From Burhinus oedicnemus (Eukaryota; Chordata; Aves; Charadriiformes; Burhinidae): a stretch of DNA of 64,000 nt. The translations under genes were made by a program, and so were the position numbers. The stretch's first letter is position 1; every line of letters starts with the position of its first letter. The notes below the pieces were generated by a model, which searched no databases, was not told where the DNA came from, and saw only the letters and a list, made by a program, of their open reading frames with translations. The stretch is taken from positions 203,180 to 267,179 of the forward strand of contig VFFE01007506.1 of assembly GCA_008921705.1 (NCBI GenBank), written 5' to 3'. Positions 25,301-38,465 of this stretch are shown one piece after another.

Positions 25301-28300
25301 CAGCTTATTTCTGTGATCAGGATACACCTGGGGTGCTTTCCCTTCCACTGGCAACTGGGTTCCCCAATAATGCTACTAAAAATGCTATTTTAAAAAAAAA
25401 TTAACAACAACAATAATAATAATGATAATAACAAATAATAATATACCAAATAACAATGAAATAATAAAACAGAAATGGTCTAAAAATTTTAGCATCTTGG
25501 AAGTTTCCCTAATTTGGGGAGAATAAAATTATTCTTCAAATTCTCTAAATTCACTAACAGTTTTGGTCCATAGCTGTCCCTTTTCTTTTGTCTTACCCAT
25601 GAGGAAACACGGGAATCTTTCAAAACAATTAGTCTATCACAGTAAAAAGGTACCAGAATATCTCTCAATTAATACCTGTCACACTTTCCATGTGGCTTCT
25701 AGTAGCACATTTTAAACCTGTATTTTTTCTTCAAGCATTAAAACATCTGCTATTAAAGAAGTACTCCTGGAGAGTAAATGAGTGCTCCAGTCAGGTTTTT
25801 ACCTGTGAATCACGAGGAAGAGGTGTTAATAAGTAAAATCTGCTGTGGTCATGTAAAGAATTCCTTCAATGCAGTAATTTCATGAAGGTCATTAATTCAC
25901 TTTTTTTCTACACTGATTATGGGCAGAACTGAGAACGGACCTATATGCTTAATAGCATCTCATGCGATTGAGATTCCTGCAGCAACATGTATGCTTGCAG
26001 AACTCAAGACTGTAGGAGTGAGTATAATGAAATCTTACTGCACCGTATGCATAAAAGAGTGAAAATACAAGGTGAAACTTTATTTTTTCTTCACTTATCC
26101 TTCACTCCTCTGTACAGCTACATGGTTTTCCTGACAAATTTCAGATCTGTAAGTTCCTTCGCTCTTTAAATTTGAATTTAAAAACATCGTCCATCAATCT
26201 ACTTAAATGAAAAATCCTCTATCAAGCACACAAATGTTTTATGTGAATAATTGCTGGGCCCCTATGACATTATTACATTTGAATTTCACTCAGATAAAAT
26301 TTCCTCTAGGTCTCTTCTGGGTTACTGAACACAGAAGCAAAATCATAACATTTCCACTGGGGTTTCTGTGCATACACTGAAATTCAGTTTCTCTCTCTGC
26401 CGGATGGTTGCAGAAACACAATAGCCGCACACTAATACCTTGTCACTACTATTCAATCTCCCTGGCCCCAGAAGTGTTGGTGGCTGAAAAACTGAGCAGG
26501 GAGTATTACAAATTCTAGTTTTTACCAAGTTCTAAATTAACAGAGAAGGTGACTTTAAATCTTTCCTGCAACCTCTGCAGCAGATGGTGTGCAAAAGGGA
26601 AGGCGCAGGGAGCATCTTCCCCAACACCCCGTGAGCGTGAGCTTCTGAGGCACAGAGCAAGGAGAACTCGGAGGTCTCTGAGGCCAGAAATTGTTATAAC
26701 TGTCCTCTGATATCCCTGCCAGCACAGCATAGACCACTGAATATAATCCCCTCCATGGATCCCAGAGGGTCTGCCTGACCTATGCAGGCAGTCTTAGTTC
26801 AAAGTACTGAGGGGTGGAGACCACTCCTACTCTGTAGACAAAGAGGTCTAGTGGTTAAATGACCCTATGGGTTTGCCACCAATAACAAGGCACATTTTAA
26901 CATCTTGGAAGACTAAAGAATACAATCTGACAATCTAAAAAAAAAAGAAACTCAGACTGAAGTCTCAAAGCCTGGAGCCAGTGCACTGGAGGCAAAGCCT
27001 TCATTTTTATGAAGGTGGGGAACAGAGAACTTGTGGGGGATATCTACACTCCCACATCATCATACCAGGGTCACATAGACCTTAAAGGACTTCAGACCCA
27101 GCTACCTGCTATCCTTATCAAAGGATGCCATCCTACGTGCATCACAGCAGAAATGAGCATGCAAGATTCAAGAGGGCACGGACCAATAAATCCCACAAAT
27201 CCCCACATATCTGAGAAGAGGAGTCAGCTGCAAGTGAGGTTGAGTGGGATATGATTAATGCTTTAAAATATTCAGTCTTGTGCAGAAAAATCAGACCTAC
27301 TCTGCACATCATTTGGTAGGCAATTATGTTTAAATAATTCAGTGCTATCACTTAAAGGTGAAATCAGCATTTTCTTGCATCTGAGTTTCTAAGTTGTTGT
27401 CAGCAGGTTTCTATTAGTAGGTAATGTAGTCCAGAAGTCCTTGTTCATTGAATGGATCTTATTAAAGCAATTCATATTATTTTTATGTGTCCTTTTTCTT
27501 TACATGATCATTTTAGTAGTTATCTGAGGCTCTAGTACCATTCATTTTCCATATAATACCATTGGCAATCGAGACAAAGGCATAAGGGAATTATACTTTA
27601 ACATAAGAAAGTACAGACTTTATTCAATTCGTGTGGGATCAATAGCTTCAGTATGGAATACATTATGTATTTATCATAACCAAGTGCCTTCTGTTCTACA
27701 TACTAGAGAATATTTCAAGGAAAAGTCATAGAATCCAAGAACAAAAAAAGCAAAAGAAATACTCCAGCCTGATAGCTCTTGCTTTTACTTGTAAAATACA
27801 CTAAACCTGTTTATCAAAATACCTTTTGAATGGATTTTGACTCACAGGTTTGTATGCAAGTTATATATAGTGAATTCCACATGACATGGCACATAGGAAG
27901 TTTTGAGGTCTGTTGGCAATCAGCATTCTCCTCGCTTCTCGATTTAGGTCAGACAGCAGGATGCTAATAATACAGATCATAGTCTGCATGGTAAATTTTC
28001 TTCTTTAATCCTAAAATATTTATCAAGGTCTCAGATCTCTAGATGCAGCAATGGTAACTTCATTTGGAAGAATGACATTTTCTAGCTGAAACAGTGTTCT
28101 CTGATCATATTTTCATCTCATTTCTTCTTAGCGGGAGACACATAAAATAATGAGGTTTTTATTTTTCTAGAAGCTAACTTAAAAAAAAAAGCCTGTACTT
28201 AAAGCCTCAGCTGAATCAGGACTTTATATCTTAAAGCAATTATGTTATTAAATCCAGTTCTTCAAAACATTTAATTACTGCACACATCTCTTCATCTATA

Positions 28301-29291
28301 ATGGAACTGAGAAATACACTTTCCTGAATCAGGGTCACAGAGACAGTCATCAATATCCATTTAATGTCACCATGACACAAGCTTATTTAATCCTTCAGTA
28401 AACAAATGGACCACACTCTACTCTTGGTTAGTCTTCAAGAGCTCCAGAAGAACGGTAACCTGTCCTTTCATGTTCTCAGAAACAAAAACATGAACATTCT
28501 TTTTTCGGTTCCCTTACAAGAGTTTTTAATATTCATTGCTTTTAATTAGCCAGAACACAACTAGTATGTGTATTCAGAAAAGTTCATGCATTCAGTATAT
28601 ATATACTGAATTGAATAGCTGTGTTTAAATTGCTATCATTACTCTCCTTCCTTTGTTACGATCAGGATCTATGATGGTGAACTCAAAGTATTTTAATTAA
28701 AACACCATTAGATTCTGAAATTAGCATACCAAATGAGAGGTGGCCTTTTGTGTAAGAGGCAAACACACAGTTTCAGAAGCAGCTTTGTACACATCCCACA
28801 GTGCATACCACCATAAATTCAGTGAAGGAAATGTCACCAAAGGAGTTATACCGTGTAAGCACAGCAAAAGGCAGACGCACTGGAGGGCAGATCAGAGCAG
28901 CACACATCAGCAGGATGCAGAAAGCACAGGGCCTTGACTGAGGCAGAAAAATTAACATCCTGCACAGTCATAAAAGCCACCTTCATGGTGTGACTCAGCT
29001 TTTCAGAGAGAAACTATGCACGTGGATTTTTCCACAGTGTGATTTACCGTCAGTAGTTGATGCCACTGCACAAATTTCCTTGTTTTATGAGTTATTAGGT
29101 AAGGCCAAGATGATTATCTCGTTTGCCACAGGGTCGTCACAGTCATGGCCCTCTGCACTGTACCTCTGGTGTTGAGGGTTACGATTTGGAGTACATCTGC
29201 GTGTCTTAACCTACAGCTTTAGATTTGGAACCAGGTAAAAGAGGAGTAGGAGAAGCCTCGGCTTTGTTCCACCAGTAACACCAGTCCTTGT
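22311..29291. other. Long unique interval with minor simple repeats
   Basis: About 7 kb with no gene recognised. Minor items are an A-rich stretch near 23614-23712, a GC- and CpG-richer patch at about 23820-24140, and an AAT/AAC-rich low-complexity stretch at 25388-25445. The longest open frame (25088-25393, 101 codons) has no known motif. Confidence 0.55.
25388..25445 (+). repeat. (AAT/AAC)n-like low-complexity stretch
   Basis: Irregular AAC and AAT triplets with an A run at the left. Imperfect simple repeat. Confidence 0.75.
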
Positions 29292-29485
29292 TTCACAGAA
29301 CCAGAAGATAATTGAGGCTGGAAGAGATGTCTGGAGATTACGTGGTTGAATGCTCTAGTCAGACTTGGATCGACAGGGCCTTGTTTGGTCAACCTTTAAT
29401 TATCATCAGGGATGGAGATTTCACAGTCTTTCTGTGCAACCTGTCCTGTTGTTTGATCACCATCATTGTGAAATCAGAATTTTTT
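29292..29485 (-). mobile_element. Diverged CR1 LINE 3' fragment
   Basis: Plus-strand text 'cacagaaccagaagataattgaggctggaagagatgtctggagatta' follows the reverse complement of a CR1 3' end, then 'gatggagatttcacagtctttctgtgcaacctgt' matches the 'gactccacaacctctctgggcaacctgt' segment with many changes. It is older than the other CR1 3' ends, except the 6.1 and 44.6 kb relics. Confidence 0.75.
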
Positions 29486-30129
29486 ATTTCCTGCTTTTTG
29501 GTTCTTCGAGGGCTTCATTGTTCTGTGTGTGGCTTCATGTCTGGAAACTTCTCTGTAGAAAATATGCTTTGTGTTTCTTCAAACTCTTCATTCACACTCA
29601 TTTCTAGAACTGAAATTTCTGCATCTAACCTCATCTGGTTAGAAGTTCTACGTATAATACAGGATTTACTTTTATAAGTATACACAGTCTGAGATTTAAA
29701 GAATACTGCATCATGCTTTTATAACCAACAAGCTAGTTCATTGCACTGAAGTGCTTATATTTCTCAAAGACAAAGATCACAAAGAAAGTGCTGAAAATTG
29801 CAACACATTCCATACATACGGAATGATGATGCAGACACACGAGTTATACAGACAGGGATGACAAAAGATCTTGTAAGCTATTTAAAGGCCTAAGAAAACA
29901 TCTGGATCTGCTCTTTCACAAAGTAGGGCACAGGTTTTTGGAATCAGGTTGGGAACTTATTTTTCTACTAAAAAGCGTAATTAGGATCTCAGTCCCAAAG
30001 AAGCAAGAACTTCACAGCTTAAAAAATCAAATCCTATAACATTTGATTATTCCAATTACACTTCTGCAGAAATCTTCTTAGGATTGTACTCACTCATTCA
30101 GGCATTGATGACAGAAACTCTAGTGAAAA
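29486..30129. other. Unique sequence, nothing recognised
   Basis: No recognisable repeat or gene. The 121-codon frame at 29312-29677 overlaps the CR1 relic and continues into unrelated AT-rich sequence; it has no motif. Confidence 0.55.
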
Positions 30130-30329
30130 GGTGACTGGTTTCTATAGCAATGGAATCTGTTAGCAGTGACCACATTTATGAGTTCTACTCTTACCTATAG
30201 AAAATATTGAACACCTTGAACATGACTTTACTGCCTCTTATATCAGGTTTTGAATCATCTTGATAAAGCTTATTTTAAGGAGCATACAGATTAAAAAAGG
30301 GCTAGTTAATATGTGCATCCTCCAAAAAA
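30130..30329 (+). repeat. Long inverted repeat, left arm
   Basis: About 200 bp whose reverse complement matches 31841-32038 at roughly 80-85% by eye. Shared landmarks include 'cagtgaccacatttatgag', 'cttacctatagaaaatattg', 'catgactttactgcc', 'aagcttatttt' and 'gctagttaatatgtgcatcc'. Similarity stops sharply at both ends. Neither arm resembles CR1 or the LTRs here. It may be an inverted duplication or the long terminal inverted repeats of an old DNA element. Confidence 0.85.
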
Positions 30330-31840
30330 AACATAATTATTTATAATAAATTAATTGTGTAAATTTCTATGTTAAAAATTAATATGATCAGAAATAGTGA
30401 ATCATACTCACTGTTTCTTAACATGGTAGTTATTCAGATTTGTAGGGCATTCTCAGGGACATCATTTCTTGGGATCAGCTAAACACTAGGGTTTTGATAC
30501 AACATTCATGAAAAAGCTTTTTAAACCACTCCAGATTCCTTTAAAAAAGACAAAAATACACAAACAATATTTGGATGCTAAATTTTATTTAAAGGCCTTT
30601 GCCGTAGTATACTAAGAGAGTACCTTACTATATTAAGAGAATCTTTCTATTTTTTAAGACAATGCTTCTTCAGAACGGAAAACAAGATGAATGTTACTCA
30701 TGCATTTTTCCTCTCCACTTTGCTTTCTGAAAGCGCTTTCCCATTTTAAAAACATTCTTATTTACTTCCAAGGAAAGCTGAAGGCTCAGCATTAAATTCT
30801 GTGCCTGTTTCTAAGTCACTTACTGCAGTAACACTTCTAAATAGGTGTAAACAGATTTGGTGGCACAAGTAACATTTTTTCACACTACCCCTTTCCTATT
30901 AGCAGCTGATACTAATCACATTTTTAATAAACTTTGTCTTGACAGAATATCTTGTGTAAACCTATTCCTTTCTGCAGTCTTGAGGCTAATATCAACAGTA
31001 TGTTTTCTTTCAATCTAATTCCAACAACAGGTTAGCATATGTACCCCTGTTTGCCACTGTCACAGACATGGGGCTAACAGGGTGGAAATAGAAACCTGCC
31101 TGGATCACAGTGTTAGGAACTCTCGTGGTTTAGTGCAAATCGCAACTGATTTTAATTTTTTTTTTTTCTTAAAGTCCCATTCCTGAATTCATGTGATTTA
31201 CAGGGATAAATATGGTTTCTTTTGGAACATAAAAGTTCTTGGTCCAGTAGACACAGAGGAAAACTAAGAAGCACAGCCAAGGTGTATCTGAAAAGCTTAT
31301 AAACCAACAAGCAGATATATGAATATTAATTAAATCAGTGTCATATCATTTGGAGGAGCCTGGCAGGTTTGGAATAGCTGGAGTGAAAGGCTTGGATTGC
31401 CTGTTGAGGAGGAAAAGAGCACGCAAACTATTACTTTAGCATATAGCTCCTTAGAGCAGAGGTCCCTAAATCAATTACAATTTCAGGGCATGCAGTAGGG
31501 TTGTACATAGGGCTGGTAAGGGCACTCATTTGTTTTAACTGTCATAGATACTAGTAGATTTTACGCTTATCCATGATTGATTGGAGGCAGTAGAATGTCA
31601 TTGAGGGATCAAGAAAATTAGATGTGACAATTTTTCAGCTGTCAGGATTTGAACTTTCAAAGACTGATGGAGCAGTACAATGAGTAGACAAGGACTGAAA
31701 GATGTCCACTGATAAAATAACCTCATTTCCACAATGATGTAAGAGTCTAAGGAAAGAAGCTTCACCGTAAACTATCCTCTGCTTTCAGGGTGATCATGTG
31801 AAGCTTTCAGAACATCACCAAAAAATTGTCAAAAGACTGC
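30330..31840. other. Spacer between the inverted-repeat arms
   Basis: About 1.5 kb of AT-rich sequence with no open frame above 60 codons and no transposase motif. It includes a small tandem duplication near 30606-30647 (units around 'actaagagagtacc' and 'attaagagaatct') and a T run near 31155-31169. Confidence 0.55.
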
Positions 31841-32038
31841 CTTTTTTGAAGGATGCACATATTAACTAGCCCTCTCTAAATCTGTGTGCTCCTTGAAATA
31901 AGCTTTATCAAGACAATTCAAAACCTGAGGTAAAAGGAAGGAAAGTCATGTTCAAGGCATTCAATATTTTCTATAGGTAAGAATAGAACTCATAAATCTG
32001 GTCACTGCTAACAGTTTCCGTTACTATAGAAATCACCA
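31841..32038 (-). repeat. Long inverted repeat, right arm
   Basis: Reverse complement of the arm at 30130-30329. It starts near 'ttttgaaggatgcacatattaactagcc' and ends near 'ttactatagaaatcacc'. A 4-base gap separates the arms at the outer end. No clear target duplication flanks the pair. Confidence 0.85.
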
Positions 32039-33292
32039 ATAAAATTCATACATACTTATTTTACTAGTTTCAAACCATTGGTGAACTATTGGGTCTGCAA
32101 AAGACATGGAATAGTGGCATTGGGAAGGTCCAACATTTCTGTTGTCCTGAGACAGCCACCTGTGTGCTGTGTTGCCTTGAAGAAACAGTAAATTGTTTTA
32201 TGCCTGAAAAACAATGTTGTTACTTTTCTTCCAGAATAACAGTATTTTGAGATTTTCAGGGACAATGAATTTTTTTTTAAGTACAAATTATTATTAATAT
32301 TTTAAAAAGTCAACTGTCGAGGTTTTTGTATCCTAAATGAAAGCATTGTTCCGACGTTTGTTGCCATAGAAATTAAATATCTCAAATCCTCCGTACAATG
32401 TTCTTCACTTCCAATACAGCCAGTGGACTTTTCATACAAATCAGCACTTAATTTGAAGTGTTTAAGGAAGCATTATACCCGTCCCTGAGTATGGAGAGGG
32501 CAGTATTACCGAAGACAATTTTGTCTTCCTGAGCAGGCTTTTAGTTCAAGAAGGAAAATGCTGGCGGCTTGAAAATGAAAGGCTATGTTTTTGTAGTGCA
32601 AGAAATGAAATAAACCTGTTTCCTTATCTAATAGTGTACTGCTTTTTTTATTTAGATCTTTTCTAACCACAGATACTCAACAGAGTTTTTAATCATGTTT
32701 TTTCTTAAGTAAAGATTTATTAAATATAAACATAAGTTAAATTAAATATAAAGATGTCTTCAATATAAGGGAGAAAAATAATTAGACTGTGTGAAGATCT
32801 TGATAGTATTCCCAGAGTGGAACTCAGAGAAGATGGTGGGAGACCCATCATGTTTTTATTTCAGCCTTTAACTAGAACTGCCTTTTCTGACACAGCCTCT
32901 AAGGGACCTCTCTGCATATCTACTTCTTATCCACAACCTCCCACAGATCCCAGTTCAGCCAGTCTCTGCAATTAGCCTCTAACTTGAGCAAAGACATTTG
33001 TCAATGAGTAAGGTGTAAGTCTGTCAACCAGTGTGGACTGGCACCCACAAAATTTCCTTTCTGAGACTTGTGGACAAAGACAATGTTCAGCAATAGATAT
33101 TGTTTCTCCAGAACAAAAGCAAACTCACAATGCTAAAAGGAATAACATTCCAGCATTCAGAGGAAAAACTGAGACTTCTGCTTTACTAATTTTTTACCCT
33201 CTAGGCTTTTAGTGACCTGATTTCACATTGGGGTCTTCAATTTGCCTATAGTTTCAACAGTTACTTGTGAACTGCAGATCTTCACAAACTGT
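32039..33292. other. Unique sequence, nothing recognised
   Basis: About 1.25 kb, AT-rich, with no recognisable repeat, exon or RNA gene. Confidence 0.55.
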
Positions 33293-33878
33293 TCACAGAA
33301 TCATTGGGGTTGGAAGGGACCTCTGGAGATCATCCAGTCCAACCCCCCTGCCACAGCAGGGTCACCTACAGCAGGTTGCACAGGATGGCATCCAGGTGCA
33401 TTTTGAATGTCTCCAGAGTCGGAGACTCCACCACCTCTCTGGGCAGCCTCTTCCAGTGCTCTGCCACCCTCAAAGGAAAGAAGTTCCTCCTCATGTTTAC
33501 ATGGAAATTCCTATGTTCAAGTTTGTACCCGTTACCTCTTGTCCTATGACTGGGCACCACTGCAAAAAGACTGGTGCCATCCTCCCGGCACCCTCCCTTT
33601 CAGTATTTATAAGCATGGATGAGATCCCCCCTCAGCCTTCTCTTCTCCAGAATGAAAAGACCCAAGTTCCTCAGCCTTTCCTCATAAGAAAGATGTTCCA
33701 GCCCCCTAGCCATCTTTGTAGCCCTCTGCTGTACCCTCTCCAGCAGTTCCCTGTCCTTCTTGAACTGAGGAGCCCAGAACTCCAGATGTGGCCTTACCAG
33801 GGCAGAGTAGAGGGGGAGGATAACCTCCCACGACCTGCTTGCCACACACCTCTTGATCCACCCAAGGATGCCATAAGT
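33293..33878 (-). mobile_element. CR1 LINE 3' part, about 590 bp
   Basis: Reverse complement of a CR1 running from within the C-terminal ORF2 region ('ctcttgatccacccaaggatgcc' on the plus strand, near 33852) to a 3' end of the CACAGAATCATTGG type at 33293. Minus-strand peptide pieces read [37 protein letters not shown] (within 33600-33845) and [30 protein letters not shown] (33366-33560). They lie in different frames, so the coding part is frameshifted. The 212-codon plus-strand frame across this region is antisense to CR1 and is not a gene. Confidence 0.93.
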
Positions 33879-36800
33879 GTTCCTCAGCTACTGGACAGGA
33901 TTTGACACCTTTTGCTTCCTTCCCTCTCCAAAGACCAGCACTCTTTCCCTTCTCAGCCATCATCAACAGTGTTAGGATCAGCCACCTCCATGGTTATTTG
34001 TTTAAAAAGGCGCTCTATATTCCTGCTGTTGTTTTACCATTCATGCCTGGTTTTGACAACTCCTTTTTAGCTATCTGTGTGAATTCAAGCTGGGTGATAT
34101 CAGACTGACAGACTGAGGTGTATGCGAGATTTATAAAGAAAACACACTAATCCAAATATTTCTGTGCTCTCCCTAACATATTGCTGTCTTCCCCATGATA
34201 GTCTGGACTGTAAAGAGAAACAGGATTGCCTGTCACAAGTGAGGCATGTTCACATCTTTTTCATGATCTTGTAGGTGAGCTGATTTCCTGGATGGGGAAG
34301 GATGTAGCTGCCCAAATGCAGGCTCATAGTGTTGTTTTGGTAGCTGTGAAATTGTAGCCCTGTACGAATAAACTTGCCATTACCAGTTAAAGACAACACT
34401 CTTTTTATTGGTCTAACAGTGTAGGGTCTTGCCTTGGTTTGAGCTGGTTTTAGCTTGTCTTAACTGTGATAGCAGTAGCGTAGCAGTCAGTTGACAATTG
34501 CCTGAACTTGTTTCAGTTTTAGTTTGGCTTTGTAAAATTGTGTGGTGTAACCCCTAGTGTGAACAGATAGTAGAAGCAAGCAACTTTCATGTGTAGAAGG
34601 AACTATCTATGACCCTGGTCCTTGAGTGAGTGCAGCCTTGTGGGTCAGGTAAAACCAGTTTCAGGGAAAACAAAGAGAACAAAAAAACATGTATGATATG
34701 GAACTGCAATTCAGTGAGGAAAAAGCTAGTAGACAGACTGTATTAAAAACATACAAACCAACCTGAATCAGATGTAACACTGGAAAAAAGTGGGGGAAGA
34801 AATCCCTGCCAACACATCATACTCCTCCTGGTGAAGAATGGGGGCTGTGATACGTTACGGTAAGACACTCCACATACACACAAGCACATGCACACACACA
34901 CATGGTTTGTTCTCATGAAGATCAGTTAATACAAGTTAGACCAATATTGAGTTTGGGGCTCTGCTTATTGGGTATGTTCCCTTTTTGCCCATGACACAAT
35001 GTTAAGCTGGAGACAGGATCCAGCTTGGCAGTAGTGCTCTAGGATGCAGTAGGTCCCCTGTAGCTCTTGCAATATATCTCTGTGCCCCATGCAGGTGCAT
35101 TGCATGTCCTTGGATGTCTCAGTGGCAACCAGAACCCTGTTTATGCAGCTGAATCTCATCCTTGATATCTGTTTCTTTTTCTCCTCTCTCTTTCAAACCA
35201 CCCTTTCAGCTGTAGAGGGAAATCACCATGGAAGTACCTTTCAGTCACACAAGCTGTGCCTGCATAGGGCTGCTGCCAGCTACATCTGGCAACCACCCTA
35301 GCTCCAGTGAAAGGGAACTGTACACAAAAGCTCACTACAAAATGTTGTGTCTCAGCTCTCCTCCTGTTTTATCGTGGAGCCAGACAGAGATGATGAGCAG
35401 ACCAAAAGGAAGGCCAGCGGGAAGTCAGGTAGGTGAAAGTTAACTAGTTGACAGTTACCTCTAGGTATGCAAAATCTCAAGTAGAAAGAAATTCTGGGCA
35501 GCAGATAGTGAAGTGTAACAGTTATGGTAGCAGATTCAGATCAGCAGTGTCAATGATTCAAAAACAGGGATCAAAGAAAATAATTTATTCTTTTCACTCA
35601 CGTAGCAATCCTGTCATACAAAAGCGTTTTATTGAGGCTTAATGAAAGACATTAGGTTTTGAACCCAAAATAATATCTTTCTTTTGCTCCCTGTTGTTTA
35701 CAGGTTTCCATATGACATGGCTCACGGTACAGTGCTTGGGGCTCTCATTGCATCATCGACATCAAAAGGAGGCTCACCACCCATTTCCACAAAAACAGGA
35801 ATAAGGACTTACAGAATTTAAAGCATATCACAGGACCTATTGGCTGTGAATAGTCCATTTGTGATGCCCCCAAAAAAGCATTCTTGGCTCAGCAATGGTG
35901 CAGTTCATTCTCTTCATATGATCAGGGCTGGGACAAATGGGAATGCACAGATACGTCAAAAGACGCATGATTTCTATGGTGGTTTTATCCTTGTACACTA
36001 AAGAACCCTCAGGGAATAAAATGAAAGTTGCCACAGTGATTGATTTCCTTATTTTATAAGTACGTGTTTGTTAGTGAGACAGCATGCAACTGCATTTCTC
36101 AGCTGTCACTTAGCAAAGTTGCCACCGAGTTCACCGGGAGTTTGGCTGAAGAATTTGCCTATATTGCCAACATATGAGAGTGCTACTTCTTCCACGAACG
36201 CGATCTTTTATGGCAAAACACAATGACAGCTTCTTCTTTCTGTTCCACATTAAGGTTTCTGCATAAATTTAATCGGTACACCATGGACCACCTACAGGCT
36301 GTCACACAAAGCGCTTTCAACGTAAGAGACAAGCTCACTCTACAGCTCCTCAATTATGGACCAAAACTCCCTCATCCAAATTCAGTTCATTCTTTAGTCA
36401 AATATTTTTTGCAATCAGTGCCTAGCAATCCAGTTCATAAAGTCTGTTTCCCCCTGTAATTTACTTGGAGAAATGAATGTTTCTCAGCTCATTTTGGCCT
36501 TTCAAGTGGGGGGACTAACAGTAACGATTTAAATGATAATTCAGTGGTGTAAATCTAGACATCTAAATATCTAAGAGGTATATCTTCAAATATCAAGAGT
36601 ATGCACTAAATATCCATTTTGAAATATTTTTGCACATTTTGAAATATATAGTCATTCAGATATACTGGCTAAGACCAAGTATCCATCCATCCTGTGTAGC
36701 CTTTCACTTTCAGGAGCCAAAAGATGGTGTTTAGAATGAACATACTAAAAAGGCATCAAACATACCATGATGGTAAGAGATTCTCCCTCAGCTTTCAGCT

Positions 36801-37240
36801 GAAGTCACAAAATTATTTTACTTTAAAAAAAATTCCACTAATGTACTATCATCAATTTTCCAGCAGTGGTAAACTGTGATCCAGGAAACTCATTTGTCTG
36901 TGTAATAACCAGTGAATTGCTCAGCTTGTCTCTTTGAATGGCGTGTAGCTGAGAAAATCAGCAATTTTCTTCACCTCTCAAAACAGAGAGCTGTAACAAG
37001 CATTTTTAAAGTTGCACACGTTTGTTATGCGACATAGTCAATGAGCTTCAGATTCTAGATAGACAATAATTATGATTCCTGTGTAAATCACTATTGAGAG
37101 AGTATTCCATGTGCCTTCCTGAGAGTGGAGAAAGCTGGAGAAAGTGACAAAGGTGGTGGTGGGAGTTAGGTTTTGGCACTGAAGAGAGAGAGTGGACACA
37201 GTCTTTGGGGATGACTTGGGGCTGACCAGGATAGTCTCGC
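33879..37240. other. Unique interval with a short CA repeat
   Basis: About 3.4 kb. A short CA-rich repeat lies at about 34871-34902. Text near 34433 ('gccttggtttgagctgg') resembles LTR starts, but no matching end was found. The 36.1-36.45 kb stretch keeps several CpGs (cgaacgcgatc near 36196) and has a 78-codon frame without a recognisable motif. No gene is supported. Confidence 0.5.
34871..34902 (+). repeat. Short imperfect (CA)n microsatellite
   Basis: CA dinucleotides interrupted by AAG and TG, ending in a run of five to six CA units. Confidence 0.85.
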
Positions 37241-37700
37241 AACTATTACAGTGGAGTTGAATGACTGGAGTGTTACGACAGATGGATGAAGCTTAGAGTG
37301 CAGTTAAAGGGGCTATGAAGTTGTCATGATGGTCACTGATGGCTGTGGTTATGTGGAATACTGTTGAGATTGAAGGGATCTTTAGGTAGGAAAATAGCTG
37401 GGCTATGGACAGTGGTGAATGGGCAAGGATCGTGGAATAGTATGATCTGAGGACAGTGAGTACTAAGGTGGGAACGCTGGGGTGATACTACCAAGACGTG
37501 GAAGATGTGGAAGATGTTAAATGCGGACTGAGATATTGGAACAGTGCTTGAGTGAGATTGGATGTGATGGAAATGAGGGAGCAGGGATGATACAAGGGCT
37601 AAAGGCTGGAGATACTGGATATGAAAGGACTATATGATGATGGAGATGGGAGGGCTAGAACAACCCTGGAGGCATGAATTTGTATGGGAGGAGACTGAGG
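37241..37700 (+). other. G/purine-skewed low-complexity tract
   Basis: The plus strand is strongly enriched in G and A and poor in C. Repeated short words are built from GGA, GATG and GAAGATG (for example 'gtggaagatgtggaagatg' at about 37499-37517). There is no clean tandem period. It could be a decayed minisatellite. No coding potential was found. Confidence 0.55.
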
Positions 37701-38352
37701 AGATCTGGCCTCACTCAGCAGACAAGGAACAGCAGCAGGGAGAAGACAGGCCCAGAGACACAAACTGGTCTAATGAGGCACGGGGTCCACATGTCTGAAA
37801 CTGAATCACAACACCATCACCTCTAGAAGGAATGATAAGGGACACTGTATCTACACCTTCAGTGTCTTCCTGTGGTGAGAGACGAGAGCAGAGACAGTGA
37901 GCTCAGGGACCTCACTAGCCCAATGAAATCACCCTTACTTGAAATCTCTTTTAGCTTAGTGAAATTGTTCCCTTACCAGTGTGAAACACTATCCAATGTT
38001 TTCTCTTTCTCATCTGCACATTAAAAGCTGTATCATTGCTATTTGTCTTACAGGTGTGCAGTCAGGCTTAGTTTCTGAACCAGTTGGAGACTCTCAGATG
38101 AAATAGCTGCATAAAAGCATATCGGTTAGAAGAGCAGATACATGTAAGCTGGTAGTCATTTGTTAAGTGCACTTAGAATATCATGAGATCTACACTAAAC
38201 CACGTGAGGCTTAACTAGGCATGCATGATTTTTTTTTTTTTTCTTACCCTAACACCATCTAGTACTGCGGCTCCCTCATCCCAGTGGGGATTGTACAATT
38301 TTCTCTTGTCAGCAGTCATTACAACATCGAGAAACTGAAGAACAGGTGAGAT
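37701..38352. other. Unique sequence, nothing recognised
   Basis: Somewhat less AT-rich at its left end, with a T run at about 38230-38242. No repeat family or exon is recognised. Confidence 0.5.
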
Positions 38353-38465
38353 AAATCACAGAATCATAGAATCATTTATGTTGAAAACAGCTTTAAGATC
38401 ATCCAGTCCAACCATTAACCTAGCACTGCCAAGTCCTCCACTAAACCACGTTCCTAAGCACAATG
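38353..38465 (-). mobile_element. CR1 LINE 3' fragment, about 110 bp
   Basis: Plus-strand text 'aaatcacagaatcatagaatcatttatgttg' then 'aagatcatccagtccaaccattaacctagcactgcc' is the reverse complement of the CR1 subfamily also seen at 49909-50319. It is cut off after the 'cctaagcaca' segment, so only the 3' tip remains. Confidence 0.9.

Noticed and set aside
27723..27850. Possible old CR1 3' end ('gtcatagaatccaagaac')
   Set aside because: Only the first dozen bases match; the following sequence does not continue as CR1.
33267..33905. 212-codon plus-strand open frame as a gene
   Set aside because: It is antisense to a CR1 element; the real CR1 coding remains are on the minus strand.
34430..34640. 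LTR-like start ('gccttggtttgagctgg')
   Set aside because: No matching 3' end, TATA box, polyA signal or target duplication was found.
36223..36459. 78-codon frame as a coding exon
   Set aside because: No known motif, splice context or conservation evidence; frames of this length occur by chance throughout the window.
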